Shown here in pieces: positions 45,166-56,649 of a DNA stretch of 64,000 bases. Numbering within the stretch: the first letter of the stretch is position 1; each line of letters opens with the position of its first letter. The notes under the pieces were generated by a model that saw only the letters and a list, made by a program, of their open reading frames with translations, made no database searches and was not told the origin of the DNA. The position numbers were made by a program, and so were the translations under genes. The DNA comes from Ariolimax columbianus (taxonomy: Eukaryota > Mollusca > Gastropoda > Stylommatophora > Arionidae), in the NCBI GenBank assembly GCA_036924085.1, contig JAVGWX010000001.1, positions 7,483,181 to 7,547,180 on the forward strand, written 5' to 3'.

Positions 45166-45420
45166 ACAATGGATATACATTTGGTATAACATATAATGCC
45201 CTTAAGTCTGTTCAAACATATAATGCACTTAAGTCTGTTCAAACATATAATTTAAATACGTCTGCTGTAACATTTAATGTAGCTAAGTCTGATGTAGTAT
45301 ATAATGTACTTAAATCTGATGCAACATATAATGGAAATATGTCTGTTGTAAATATAATGTAGATATGTCTTTTGTACCATATCATGTAGATATGTCTGCT
45401 GTACCATTTTGAATTACTTT
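45166..45420. repeat. Minisatellite, right half
   Basis: Units with tctgttcaaacatataatgc and variants of gtaacatataatg; continuation of 44205-44390. Confidence 0.88.
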
Positions 45421-46107
45421 TCTTATAATATTTATTGATAATATTTATAACACTATCTTCATAATCTTTTCTGCCTTAAGACGTCGTTAGACGCTTTGGA
45501 AAGGTGGAATCTTTTTCTCGTAAGCCATCTGTATGTTGCTGCTTTCATATGTGGATGGGAGCTGGCAATTATGAGCCATGTTTAACGATCTTCACGATGT
45601 CAGCTCTTTGTATGTTTGACCTTTCTCATACTTCTGATACTCGCTGTTTATCAAGATATTGTTGAACATGTCCAAAACTTCGCATATTTTGCTGACAGTA
45701 GATGAAAGAAGACCGGCAACCAGGACAGCCATGGGAAGCAAAAGGATCCTGACCCAGGGAACGACTCAAAGAATCAATGATCCAGAATCAGAGGACGGTG
45801 CAAAGAACTAATGATCCAGACAAAGATGACGACCATATGCCCGGTTGATGACAATATTATGTATTACTTGTTGTCATCATACATTATAATTTTTAATCAC
45901 CGCATATTCTTACCTAATATTTGATAATCATGTTTTATAAAAATACGCCCCAGGGAAGTCCTAAACCAGACACATAAAACCAGAGGCGAAGTTAAGATAA
46001 GACAACATTTTTTTCCAATGATGAGGCTCTGAACAATTACAATTATGTATCTAATTTACAATATTATTCTTCAATGAATTATAATACTATCGCCAAAAGT
46101 TTAAAAT
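45421..46107. other. Unassigned sequence
   Basis: Nothing recognised. Confidence 0.5.
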
Positions 46108-46119
46108 AAATGAATGTTC

Positions 46120-46491
46120 TTCTTCTTCTTCTTCTTCTTCTTCTTCTTCTTCTTCTTCTTCTTCTTCTTCTGCGTTCGTTCTCAATCTCCCGCTACCAAA
46201 CCCCGAAAGGGCTTAATAGCAGAATGTAGTCTAGAGAACGGCATGCTTTGTGTCGTAGTTTACAGCTTGACTGCGATATTTGCACCTTTCGGTTCAACAC
46301 ATCCGACTTCAGCAAGAATTTTTTTAGTACTGTGTTAGCATTCCCTCTTCGATCCCTTCTCCTCAGCCAGTCTGCTCTGCTGCAGCCTGTTATCCAGGAT
46401 CACCGCGTGGAGGTGTAGAAGGGTCTTGGCAGCTCTTGTTCGCTGGGTCGCTGACCACTACAGCTCATGCGCTGCTCAGCATCTTGATCCC
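46120..46491 (-). mobile_element. SINE-A, full length, 12-bp TSD, long (GAA)n
   Basis: Direct repeats aaatgaatgttc at 46108-46119 and 46492-46503. The tail is 50 or so bp of (GAA)n. Its 33-bp module is shortened. Confidence 0.94.
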
Positions 46492-46611
46492 AAATGAATG
46501 TTCATTTTGTGCATTTGTTGAATTCGAATCATGCGGAGACCCACATTTCACTTGGTTATTTTTATAAACTTTACTGGGGTGTAAATAATAGACCCACTAC
46601 ACCTTCATTCA

Positions 46612-46705
46612 TGTTGTCATGGACAACTAAAGAGAGGTGTGCATGAGACTAGCATCCTCATTGTGGAAAAAAAATATGTTACAGAACAGACTACTACAAA
46701 AGCCC
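46612..46705 (+). repeat. SINE-D copy
   Basis: gacaactaaagagaggtgtg, then catgagactagcatcctca; diverged. Confidence 0.5.
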
Positions 46706-46828
46706 AATGTTTTGGCGCAGGCCTCTTCAGGGAAGTCAGTTATGTTGGTGACGCTGTACTCTAGCTGGAGTAAACAAAGATCAAGCTGATGAAAACAAAA
46801 ATGTTTATTTCCAGTCCTCATGCTCTAG

Positions 46829-47335
46829 TTGGTTAATACCACAACAGAGGTCTGTCCTTATAACCAGTTGACTAATACCACAACAGAGGTCTGTCCTTAT
46901 AACCAGTTGACTAATACCACAACGGAGGTCTGTCCTTATAACCAGTTGACTAATACCACAACAGAGGTATGTCTTTATAACCAGTTGGTTAATATCACAA
47001 CGGAGGTATGTCCTTATAACCAGTTGGCTAATACCACAACGGAGGTCTGTCCTTATAACCAGTTGGTTAATACCACAACGGAGGTCTATCCTTATAACCA
47101 GTTAGCTAATGCCACAATAGAGGTCTATCCTTATAACCAGTTGGCTAATGCCACAACGGAGATCTGTCCTTATAACCAGTTGGTTAATATCACAACGGAG
47201 GTCTGTTCTTTTAACGTGTTGGCTAATGTCACAACGGAGGTCTGTCCTTATAACCAGTTGGATAATGTCACAACGGAGGTCTGTCCTTATAACCAGTTGG
47301 CTAATGCGACAACGGAGGTCTGCCCTTATAATTAA
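46829..47335. repeat. 39-bp minisatellite, about 13 units
   Basis: Units with taccacaacggaggtctgtc and cttataaccagttgg. A 168-residue frame of 13-residue repeats is a by-product of the 39-bp period. Confidence 0.96.
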
Positions 47336-48897
47336 ATATGAGATACACATGTGTATTTATTATGAACTCTCGCACTACGCCATCTTCCAACTCAACTGAT
47401 GTGTCAGTGACTTGACAAATTAATGATCTCAGCGACCAGCTCAAATTGGACGTGTGGGGCTGAAAGGAACGGATAACACAGCAGACTATGACACATCGGG
47501 ACAACGTCCTGCTCAGGACGAACGCCAGAAAAGAAGAAGAAGAAGAAGAAGGTGAAGGAAGAAAAAGTATTAGTAGAAGAAGAGGAAGAGAAAAGACCTG
47601 ATCAATTAATGCATTCAAAAATATATAGAATGCGCGTAGTTATTTTTAGATCAGGTGAATGTAAAAGAAACTGGTTGAATACATACTCTGCAGAGTCTTC
47701 TAAACCAGTATAAAGACGTTCAGTTTAAGATGAAAAAGAAGAGGTGATCTGAGTTGAGTTATTGATTAAAGGATATATAAGAAGAAAAAGTAGCAGTAAT
47801 AGTAGACGGATGCAGACTTCGTTCATCTTCAAAACATGGTGTACCATTATTTCATGGGCACAAATGATCAAATGTAATAATACAAACAAAATACGTGAGA
47901 CTGTGATATCTTCATCTCGAACAATAATGTTATTGCTTTAATAATGTCATTGAACTGTTAGAAAATTGTCAGCTGTAAACAGACGTGGACTACTTTTGTC
48001 AACGTCACAATCACGTGCTTCTGGAGCATTTACGTCGGTGTATTCCGGGCGACCAACCCAAAATGGCAACACGAACGCGTGTTTTGCATTTCTCAACTTT
48101 CACAAAACTCCCTCTCGAGCCCTTCATTAGTCAAGACTCACACAACAGCCTCAAGTGGTTAAGCTAAGTGGGCAAAGTATTTTCTCATTTCGCGTAAGCT
48201 CTCAAACATACTAGGGGAATGTATGACAGAAAGAGAGAGGGAGAGAAAAAGTAAGAGAAAGCGAGAGAGATCAGGTGTTAGAAATGTTCACTTTGTATTT
48301 GTTTATCTGTATAGTTTAGTATCTGAAATTGCTAAAACGTAATTCTCGTTAGAACCGACAATCATGAGTCATGTTTATCTTATATGTATCAATAATAGCG
48401 ACAAATGACCACAAACTACTACTACCCTTTGCAGAGATTGGTAATGCAATGTGAAAGCAGACCTAAACTTGCAACAGCTGTTAGATAATATTGTCGGAGA
48501 AGTTAACGTTGTTGTAAATACTACCAGAATGCGTGTTTCGTCGGGACAAATAAGAGAGGGCGGTATCTCTGCTCTGTTCTAGGACGAATGTGCAACCCAA
48601 CAACAGCGGCGCTGAATATAGGATTTTCATATATTCGAGCGTCATACGACAAGATGTTATTTTAAAATTGAAAGATTTCGATATTCATTTGATAACAAAT
48701 CTTAATTGTTTATTAATTTTCTTTCTGATTTAAGTTATGCGATTAATAATATAAAAATAAGGAACAAGTAGACTAAGTAGATTTCAAAAGAGCCTCATTA
48801 TGGCTATTTATGATTTATTGTTGGTTGTAATGAATATTATTTTGTTATAAAGTACGCTTTACGAATTCTTGACGTGTCTGTACTTTACTTGTACTTT
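47336..48897. other. Unassigned sequence
   Basis: Includes a (GAA)-rich patch at 47530-47600 and a (GA)-rich patch at 48230-48270. No gene seen. Confidence 0.45.
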
Positions 48898-49115
48898 ACT
48901 TGTAATCACTCACGCACCACCTGCTGGGCTTCTTCATCGGCCTGCAAGTCTTTCCTCTCAATGTCTCTTTTAGTCGTCCAAAGACGTATACATCAATTGG
49001 GGCTAAGTCTAGTAAGTACAGCGGATATGGTAGACGCTGAAAGTGGAGGTCCTCGATGGTTGCAGCAGTTGCACGTGCAGTATGGGGTCGAGAACTGTCA
49101 TGCTACAAAAGTAGA
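48898..49115 (-). pseudogene. Tc1/mariner transposase fragment
   Basis: Minus strand: HDSSRPHTARATAATIEDLH, YPLYLLDLAPIDVYVFGRLK, ETLRGK. This is the HDNARPHTA...YPPYSPDLAPSDYHLFGPLKE block holding the second catalytic Asp and the SPDLxPxD signature. Isolated; no terminal repeats located. Confidence 0.85.
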
Positions 49116-49253
49116 CCATTACTCAGAAGTCCGCCTCGTTTGGATTTGATTGCGGGTCGAAGATGTTTCCTGGGAAGATCTGTATATCTGACACTTGTTA
49201 CGGTGTTCCCTGTGGGCATGTAGTGCTATACAAATAACACCTTTTTTCAATAT

Positions 49254-49310
49254 CGCTTTCAGGGCTTGGTAGCGGGAGATTGAGAACGAACGCAGAAGAA
49301 GAAGAAGAAA
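49254..49310 (+). mobile_element. SINE-A, last 45-50 bp plus (GAA)n tail
   Basis: ctttcagggcttggtagcgg then gagattgagaacgaacgc and (GAA)n. Strongly 5' truncated. Confidence 0.85.
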
Positions 49311-49315
49311 ATGGA

Positions 49316-49900
49316 CGTGACATGATGCTCGCATGACCGATGTGCGTCTACCCAAGTAGCTGCTTTACGGTGAGCTCAAAACAAGCAGACGCTGACCGGA
49401 GGGACACAAGAAACGCTACAGAGACTCCTTGAAAATGTCTGTGAAAAGTTTCAACATTGATGTCAACTTCTGAGGCTGCTTGCACAGAACCGTTCCACCT
49501 GATGTGCTAGCATAACTCATGGTGCTCAGATCGCAGCCCTATCGACGAGGCTTAGAGACAGCGTGCTGTCAGAAAGAACAGAACGCACGACAATTCTACA
49601 GCCGATTCCTCACATGTGTGCCCCTAGTGCGGCATAATTCGCCGTGCTAGGACTGGTCTTTGCAGTCATATGAGAACACATCTCGCAGAACACGCCTTCC
49701 ACTGTCGCCATCTTTACTTGCAATGGGCAAGTATTATTGTTGTTATCACTATTATTATAGTCTAATGCACCCCAGAAAGTATGAAGGTCTAATGTCAAAT
49801 ACAGTATTTTTGTTTTTGACAACGATCACAAAGACAAGCTTTCTTTCTGCGCTCATATAAAATACACAACAAACAACAGATATAAAGTGAAGTAACTAGC
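49316..49900. other. Unassigned sequence
   Basis: Nothing recognised with confidence. Confidence 0.4.
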
Positions 49901-49910
49901 AGCCCGGATT

Positions 49911-50270
49911 GGCTTGGCTTGGCTTCGTTCGTTCTCAATCTCCCGTTACCAAACCCTGACACGGGCCTAAGTAGCAAAATGTAGTCCAGAGAACGGAATG
50001 CATTGTGTCCTAGTTTACAGCTTGACTGCGATATTTGCACCTTTCGGTCCAACACATCCGACTTCAGCAATCATGTTTTAGTACCGGGCTAGCATTCCCT
50101 CTTCGATCCCTTCTCCTTAGCCAGTATGCTCTGTTGCAGCCTGTTATCCATCATCACCACGTGGAGGTGTAGAAGGGTCTTGGCAGCTGTAGTTTGCTGG
50201 CCCTGACGCTAACAGTCAGCTATGGGTCGCTGACCGCTGCAGCTCATGCGCTGCTCAGCATATTGATCCC
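49911..50270 (-). mobile_element. SINE-A, full length, 10-bp TSD, (AAGCC)n tail
   Basis: Direct repeats agcccggatt at 49901-49910 and 50271-50280. The tail is three ggctt units (plus orientation) instead of ttc repeats. Confidence 0.94.
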
Positions 50271-50280
50271 AGCCCGGATT

Positions 50281-51195
50281 CAAACCACGGACCTCCAAGT
50301 GACGAAAGAGCGTTTCCACCAGACAGAGATGAGTTTAGGTACTCGACCAGTCAGGCCCCCCCCCCCCCACCCCCACCCCACAAAGTGTTCCAACTGGACA
50401 AGTCTTTCGTCACTCCATATTTGTGACATTTTAACTCGGCACATAGGCCGAGTTAAATGAAGACATTACTTTCCCCGCATTCCTGTCATCAAGCATAGAC
50501 CACACATGCCTGGAATGGTTGTGTCGCAGGTAGACAAACAATGAACAGTAATACATTCAAATATAGGTGAGCGGTAAGGAAGGGACAATGGATAAACTTC
50601 AAGGCAGCGCGATGTAAATAAAGTGTGTTTGCTAGTGGCAAAGGTCACACATACAAGTAGTTTTCTGCTGCTGGAAAATACATATAACGAACAACATGAA
50701 ATAAATGAAAATAATAAGCAGCCCGAAATCGACTGCCATTAGTCTTGTGTTTTTTGTTAATATGTTGCGGCCACTGAACCATTCCCTATTTGTGTGTTCA
50801 TTGATTGTGTCTACGTGGGTAATTTTGTAAGTTATATTTACTATACGTTTAATCATATTGACCATTTCTTGTTTGGTCTAACTTTTTTCATAACTGGCAT
50901 ACCATGGCTCACACTTTGCCTACTACTTCTTGGTAATGGCTGCGAAGTCAACAGCATCGCATATCTGTCTCACGTCCTGTCTTGTTTTTTGTTGGGATTT
51001 GTTAGTTTTATTCGTTTGTTCTTTGTCCCTGACGAAAAGTTTGGGGTCGTAATGTGGTTTGCTTTGTTTTTGTGATGGTGCATTTACCGAGTCATGGCCT
51101 ATACATCTTTATACCGACGTCCCACTGATGAGCTAACTGGAAGGAGAATTACGTTAAACAAATATTAGGGCTAACAGTTGGTAAGACAGAATCAT
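50281..51195. other. Unassigned sequence
   Basis: C-rich tract at 50359-50382. Open frame at 50794-51075 has hydrophobic character but no family resemblance. Confidence 0.45.
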
Positions 51196-51200
51196 TCATT

Positions 51201-52028
51201 TTTCTTCTTTTTCTTCTTCTTCTTCTTCTTCTTCTTCTTCTTCTTCTTCTTCTTCTTCTTCTTCGTTCTCAATCTTCCGCTACCAAGACGCGAAAAGACC
51301 TTTGCAAGTAGCATAATGTTGTCCACAGAACGAAATGCGTTGTGTCGTAGTTTACAGCTTGACTGCGATATTTCCACCTTTCAGTTCGACACATCTGACT
51401 TCAGCAGGTATTTTTGGGTACCGGGTTAGCATTCCCTCTTTGATCGCTTCTCCTTAGCCAGTCTGCCCTGTTGTAACCTGCTATCCAGGATCACCACGTG
51501 AAGGTGTAGAAGTGCATTGGCAGCTCCGGATCGCTGGCACTGATGCTAGCAGTCAGCTATGGGTCGCTGGCACTGACTCAAGCAGAAAGCTATGGGTCAC
51601 TGGTACTGTCGCTATCGGTCATCTATGGGTCGCTGGCACTGACGCTAGCGGTCAGCTATGGGTCGCTGGCACTGGCGCTAGCAGTCAGCTATGGGCCGCT
51701 GACACTGACCCTAGCAGTCAGCTATGGATCGCTGACACTGACCCCAGCAGTCAGCTATGGGTCGCTGACACTGACCCCAGCAGTCAGCTATGGGTCGCTG
51801 GCACTGACGCTAGCAGTCAGCTATGGGTCGCTGGCACTGACGCTAGCGGTCAGCTATTGGTCGCTGGCACTGACGGTAGCGGTCAGCTATGGGTCGCTGG
51901 CACTAACGCTAGCGGTCAGCTATGAGTCGCTGGCGCTGACGTTAGCAGTCAGCTATGGGTAGCTGTCCCTGACGCTAGCAGTCAGCTATGGGTCGCTGAA
52001 CAATGCAGCTCATGGACTGCTCAGCATA
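51201..52028 (-). mobile_element. SINE-A with internal 33-bp VNTR expansion
   Basis: Tail (GAA)n at 51201-51264, 3' body and core to about 51520, then about 13-14 copies of a 33-bp unit (gcagtcagctatgggtcgct plus ggcactgacgcta) to 51995, then the 5' terminus. Ordinary copies carry one such unit. Periodic open frames of 137-139 residues are by-products. Confidence 0.92.
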
Positions 52029-52059
52029 TTTTTTTGGAATAATCTATTTGAAGAGGAAA

Positions 52060-52870
52060 GATTAGAACGTGGCACGATATAGTTGAGTAATTGTAAGTTT
52101 ATTACGTTCATTCCGTTTCTGGCAACCTCACAAAGAATAAATCCAAAATCCAGCCACCGTAGATGCTTTTTTATTTGCCACCATGTGGTCCTTCATTGTA
52201 CAAGGTTCCTGCATATGGGACAATTAAACAGGTGTTCCGGGTCGTGAACGGCCCCACATTCGCAGGATTTGTCGTCTGTATATTCCCACTTTTTAAGATT
52301 AGAGCCACAACCTGTTCTTAAACTGTTTAGAGAGGGATCAAGATGCTGACTAGCGCATGAGCTGCAGTGGTCAGCGACCCATAGCTGACTGCTAGCGTCA
52401 GGACCAGAGAACCAGAGCTGCTAAGACCCTTCTATACCTACACGCAGTGATCCTGGATAACAGGCTGCAGCAGGGCAGACTGGCTAAGGAGAAAGGATCG
52501 AAGAAGGAATGCTAACCCGGTACTCAAAACATGCTTGCTGAAGTCGGATGTGTTGGACCGAAAGGTGCAGATATCGCAGTCAAGCTGTAAACTACGATAC
52601 AACGCATTCCGTTCTCTGGACTACATTCTGCTACTTAAGCCCTTTCAGGGTTTGGTAGCGGGAGATTGATAACGAACGAAGCTAAGCCAAGCCAAGCCAA
52701 ACTGTTTAGAGATCTGCGCATAGTAAACGGCAAATTATGTCCTGGTGGTGCGAGTTCTTCTGTAATTTCCATCCATCCTTCACCGTTCTTTTGGCGCCAC
52801 TTTTCTATTCGGTTTCTCTCAGAGTGCTGTTCTGAGGGCCGCACAGTGCAGTAAACTTGTTCTCGATTTC
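52060..52870 (-). pseudogene. LINE C-terminal end, split by a SINE-A
   Basis: Minus strand: EWRQKNGEGWMEITEE-like, LAPPGHNLPFTMRRSLNSLR, then after the SINE TGCGSNLKKWEYTDDKSCEC and HDPEHLFNCPICRN. The CECG...HxxEHLFNCP knuckle is typical of LINE C-termini; a different family from RNH-LINE. Confidence 0.75.
52334..52698 (+). mobile_element. SINE-A, full length, plus strand, 14-bp TSD
   Basis: Direct repeats aaactgtttagaga at 52320-52333 and 52699-52712. Starts gggatcaagatgctgac, core gctgaagtcggatgtgttgg from 52537, ends gataacgaacgaag and (aagcc)n. The best copy for reading the family in its own orientation. Confidence 0.96.
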
Positions 52871-52887
52871 AGTATTTTCTTTCTGTT

Positions 52888-53115
52888 GGCTAGTGGTTAT
52901 GTGACACGGCTTACAACCCGAATGTACCTTGTTCCATTCCCAGCACCGACAATTACTCTGGGGAAGCAAAACCTTAGAAATTCAGGAGGAAGCAGATCCG
53001 TACCTAAAATGCATGCCGAAGTCAGATACACTGACAGTCGCAAAATAAAAACATAGTGCAACGCACACCGTCTTGAGAAATTGAGAAATAAGGAGAACGA
53101 AACAAAAACGAAAAA
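52888..53115 (+). mobile_element. SINE-T copy, diverged
   Basis: ttggctagtggttatgtgac, attcccagcaccg, core gccgaagtcagatacactga, A-rich end. B-box degenerate. Confidence 0.85.
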
Positions 53116-53169
53116 AAACCAGTCTGCATGATAGCTCGAGTAATGCACGAAGGTAAGATGTCTGCACTT

Positions 53170-53835
53170 ATTGCTGGGGATTAGGACTAGTTCAATGTGT
53201 CTAACTCTGAAATTCAGGGACCTATCCGGATCTCCACTGCTTATGTATCGGAGAGAATACTATTACTTCGACTACACAACAATGCACAAATTATAACAAT
53301 AGCACAGGTGTATGCGCCGTGTAACAGCAGTTATTCCGGTAAGGAAAAGGAAGAATTTGTTAGTGAACTTTCTAATCACCTTCACCGGGTCAAGGACACG
53401 GACGAGTTGATAATTATGGGTGATTTCAACTGCAAGGTAGGGGGTTGCAGGAATCCTTGGGAATTACATCTTGGACCACAAAGTGACACCAGAAGGGAGG
53501 AGGTTGGGGTGGGAGTGTATACGTTTAATGATGCACAACTGTTAAACCTTTTTGCGGAACATGGCTTATTTATTATAAACACTATTTTTTAAGCATTTTC
53601 AGTCACACGCAGACATGGAATAAATGGGGCGATATGAAGACGTCATCTCAAATAGATTTCATTCTATTCAGGGTACGCAATCGTCAGTATGCCACATATT
53701 GCAAGGTGATTCCCAGTCTGAGTGTAGATACTGACCATGGCCTATTTTAGATAAAATTATACTGACCATCATTCAGTTGTACTTTGCTTTCGTCAGAGTG
53801 TGCAACATACTAAACGTGGCACTTGCCTCAATGAA
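53170..53835 (+). pseudogene. LINE-B endonuclease domain
   Basis: A 131-residue frame at 53197-53592: ITIAQVYAPCNSSYSGKEKE, LIIMGDFNCKVGG. VYAPN and MGDFNAKVG are the AP-endonuclease signatures of non-LTR retrotransposons. Continues with DFILFRVRNRQY-like sequence and DTDHG in a shifted frame. Confidence 0.88.
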
Positions 53836-53960
53836 GTAATTAATACATGAAGGCTGACAGATGTGTTAGTATGGGAAAACATTAATACATAAAGGCTGAC
53901 ATGTTAGTACGGGAAAACATTAATACATGAAGGCTGACATATGTTAATACGAAAAAACGT
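53836..53960. repeat. Three-copy tandem, about 46 bp, inside LINE-B
   Basis: attaatacatgaaggctgac plus atgttagtacgggaaaac, three times with small changes. Confidence 0.85.
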
Positions 53961-54099
53961 CAAACAGAAGATGTAAATGAAATATGAAAGTATGACACAT
54001 AGAGGTACAGTGGAATACCAAAGGCAACATTTCAAGCTCGTTTTTTGTGATTGAACTACGGAGTGTGGTACAACAAGAAAAGGTGGCATCAGAAAGAAA

Positions 54100-54264
54100 C
54101 GGACGATATGGTGGAATGAAAGTGTGAAGGTTGCAGTCAATGACAAGAAAATGTATTTTAAGAAATGGCAGCGATCTCAGAAAGAAGAAAACTATACATT
54201 TTATAAGGAGGCTAGGCGTAAAGCCAGGATAGTTGTATACCAGGAGAAATAAAATACTTGGCAA
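54100..54264 (+). pseudogene. LINE-B linker between endonuclease and RT
   Basis: WNESVKVAVNDKKMYFKKWQ, RSQKEENYTFYKEARRKARI: the basic linker that usually follows the endonuclease. It ends abruptly where the minisatellite begins. Confidence 0.75.
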
Positions 54265-56070
54265 CAATATGGGTAGGTACTCAGTGAGCTATGGGGCGGT
54301 ACTCAGTAAGCTATGGGGCGGTACTGAGTGAGCTATGGGGAGGTACTCAGTGAGCTATGGGTAGGTACTCAGTGAGCTATGGGTAGGTACTGAGTGAGCT
54401 ATGGGTAGGTACTACGTGAGCAATGGGTAGGTACTCAGTGAGCTATGGGTAGGTACTGAGTGAGCTATGGGTAGGTACTCAGTGAGCTATGGGGAGGTAC
54501 TGAGTGAGCTATGGGTAGGTACTCAGTGAGCTATAGGGAGGTACTGAGTGAGCCATGGGTAGGTACTCAGTGAGCTATGGGGAGGTACTGAGTGAGCCAT
54601 GGGGAGGTACTTAGTGAGCTATGGGGAGGTACTTAGTGAGCTATAGGGAGGTACTGAGTGAGCTATGGGGAGGTACTGAGTGAGCTATGGGGAGGTACTG
54701 AGTGAGCCATGGGGAGGTACTTAGTGAGCTATGCGGAGGTACTGAGTGAGCTATGGGGAGGTACTGAGTGAGCTATGGGGAGGTACTGAGTGAGCTATGG
54801 GGAGGTACTGAGTGAGCTATGGGGCGGTACTGAGTGAGCTATGGGGAGGTACTTAGTGAGCTATGGGGAGGTACTTAGTGAGCTATGGGGAGGTACTTAG
54901 TGAGCTATGGGGAGGTGGTGAGTGAGCTATGGGGATATGGTGAGTGAGCTATGGGGAGGTACTGAGTGAGCTATGGGAATGTGGTGAGTGAGCTCTGGGG
55001 ATGTGGTGAGTGAGCTATGGGGAGGTACTGAGTGAGCTATGGGGATGTGGTGAGTGAGCTATGGGGAGGTACTGAGTGAGCTATGGGGATGTGGTGAGTG
55101 AGCTATGGGGAGGTACTGAGTGAGCTATGGGGATGTGGTGAGTGAGCTATGGGGAGGTACTGAGTGAGCTACGGGGAGGTACTGAGTGAGCTATATGGAG
55201 GTACTTAGTGAGCTATGGGAGGTACTGAGTGAGCTATGGGAAGTACTGAGTGAGCTATGGGGAGGTACTGAGTGAGCTACTGTGAGGTACTGAGTGAGCT
55301 ATGGGGAGGTGGTGAGTTATGGGGAGGTACTGAGTGAGCTATGGGGAGGTGGTGGGCTATGGGGAAGTACTGAGTGAGCTATGGTGATGTGGTGAGTGAG
55401 CTATGGGGAGGTATTGAGTGAGCTATGGGGATGTGGTGAGTGAGCTATGGGGATGTGGTGAGTGAGCTATGGGGAGGTACTGAGTGAGCTATGGGGATGT
55501 ACTGAGTGAGCTATGGAGATGTGGTGAGTGAGCTATGGGGATGTGGTGAGTGAGCTATGGGGATGTGGTGAGTGGGGAGGTACTGAGTGAGCTATGGGGA
55601 TGTGGTGAGTGAGCTATGGGGATGTGGTGAGTGAGCTATGGGGATGTGGTGAGTGGGGAGGTACTGAGTGAGCTATGGGGATGTGGTGAGTGAGCTATGG
55701 GGATGTGGTGAGTGGGGAGGTTCTGAGTGAGCTATGTTGATGTGGTGAGTGAGCTATGTTGATGTGGTGAGTGAGCTATGGGGATGTGGTGAGTGGGGAG
55801 GTACTGAGTGAGCAATGGGGAGGTACTGAGTGAGCTATGGGGATGTGGTGAGTGAGCTATGGGGATGTGGTGAGTGAGCTATGGGGAGGTACTGAGTGAT
55901 CTATGGGGATGTACTGAGTGAGCTATGGGGATGTGGTGAGTGAGCTATGGGGATGTGGTGAGTGGGGAGGTACTGAGTGAGCTATGGGAGGTACTGAGTG
56001 AGCTTTGGGGAGGTACTGAGTGAGTTATGGGGAGGTACTGAGTGAGTTATGGGGAGGTACTGAGTCAGCT
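54265..56070. repeat. 22-bp minisatellite, about 80 units, 1.8 kb
   Basis: Unit tactgagtgagctatgggga plus gg. Variants are zoned: ggtaggtactcag at the left, gaggtactgag in the middle, and a mixture of gaggtactgag and gatgtggtgag in the right third, where pairs and triplets of the two types form higher-order repeats. G/T-rich strand asymmetry. Confidence 0.97.
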
Positions 56071-56649
56071 ATGTTCACCATATTCCAGATATTTTTTACA
56101 GCCGCTCTGCGGTTCAGAGATGAACAACAAAATCCTTACACAGTGGTCAATGAAAAAGATCTGGCAACCTCAGATAAGAGACATTTGTGAGGATTATTTG
56201 TACTGACTTTCTTGTCCCGGTGGTCTGCCGGGGTCTTTGTGCATGATAAGGACAAGAATAACACCACTACTTTACATAGAGCGTGTCGTAAGAGGCGACT
56301 AACTATGTGACATGGCGTAACACCGGCCAATTTTAGGTGATTCATTTAGAACAGCATCATGGCGCCTGACAGACTGCGGGTCTACTTTGCTCTAGTGTTT
56401 GAATCTATTAAGATGGACTCGCACATCGGTTAATTACCCTCCGTAAGCGCTTGTCCCAAAGCAGCAGAGTATTAAGCTGCTCGAGCCTAGCCCGCTGAGC
56501 AGGAAACCCTTCTCCCGGCTACATCCAGCTCATACCAGGGCTGTGGCCTGCACAGGGGCATCTGACCCTGTAGAAGTACAGGTCAACTAAGAACTAAGAA
56601 CTTGTCCAAGGTGCACAAGCAGACGGCGGTATAGAATATGTGCAACATC
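56071..56649. other. Dispersed repeat blocks
   Basis: 56280-56310 (cgtaagaggcgactaac) resembles SINE-D; 56355-56430 is the reverse complement of 34485-34545. No gene. Confidence 0.5.

Noticed and set aside
46829..47335. 168-residue repeat protein with 13-residue units
   Set aside because: By-product of a 39-bp minisatellite; units drift without preference for silent changes as far as I can see.
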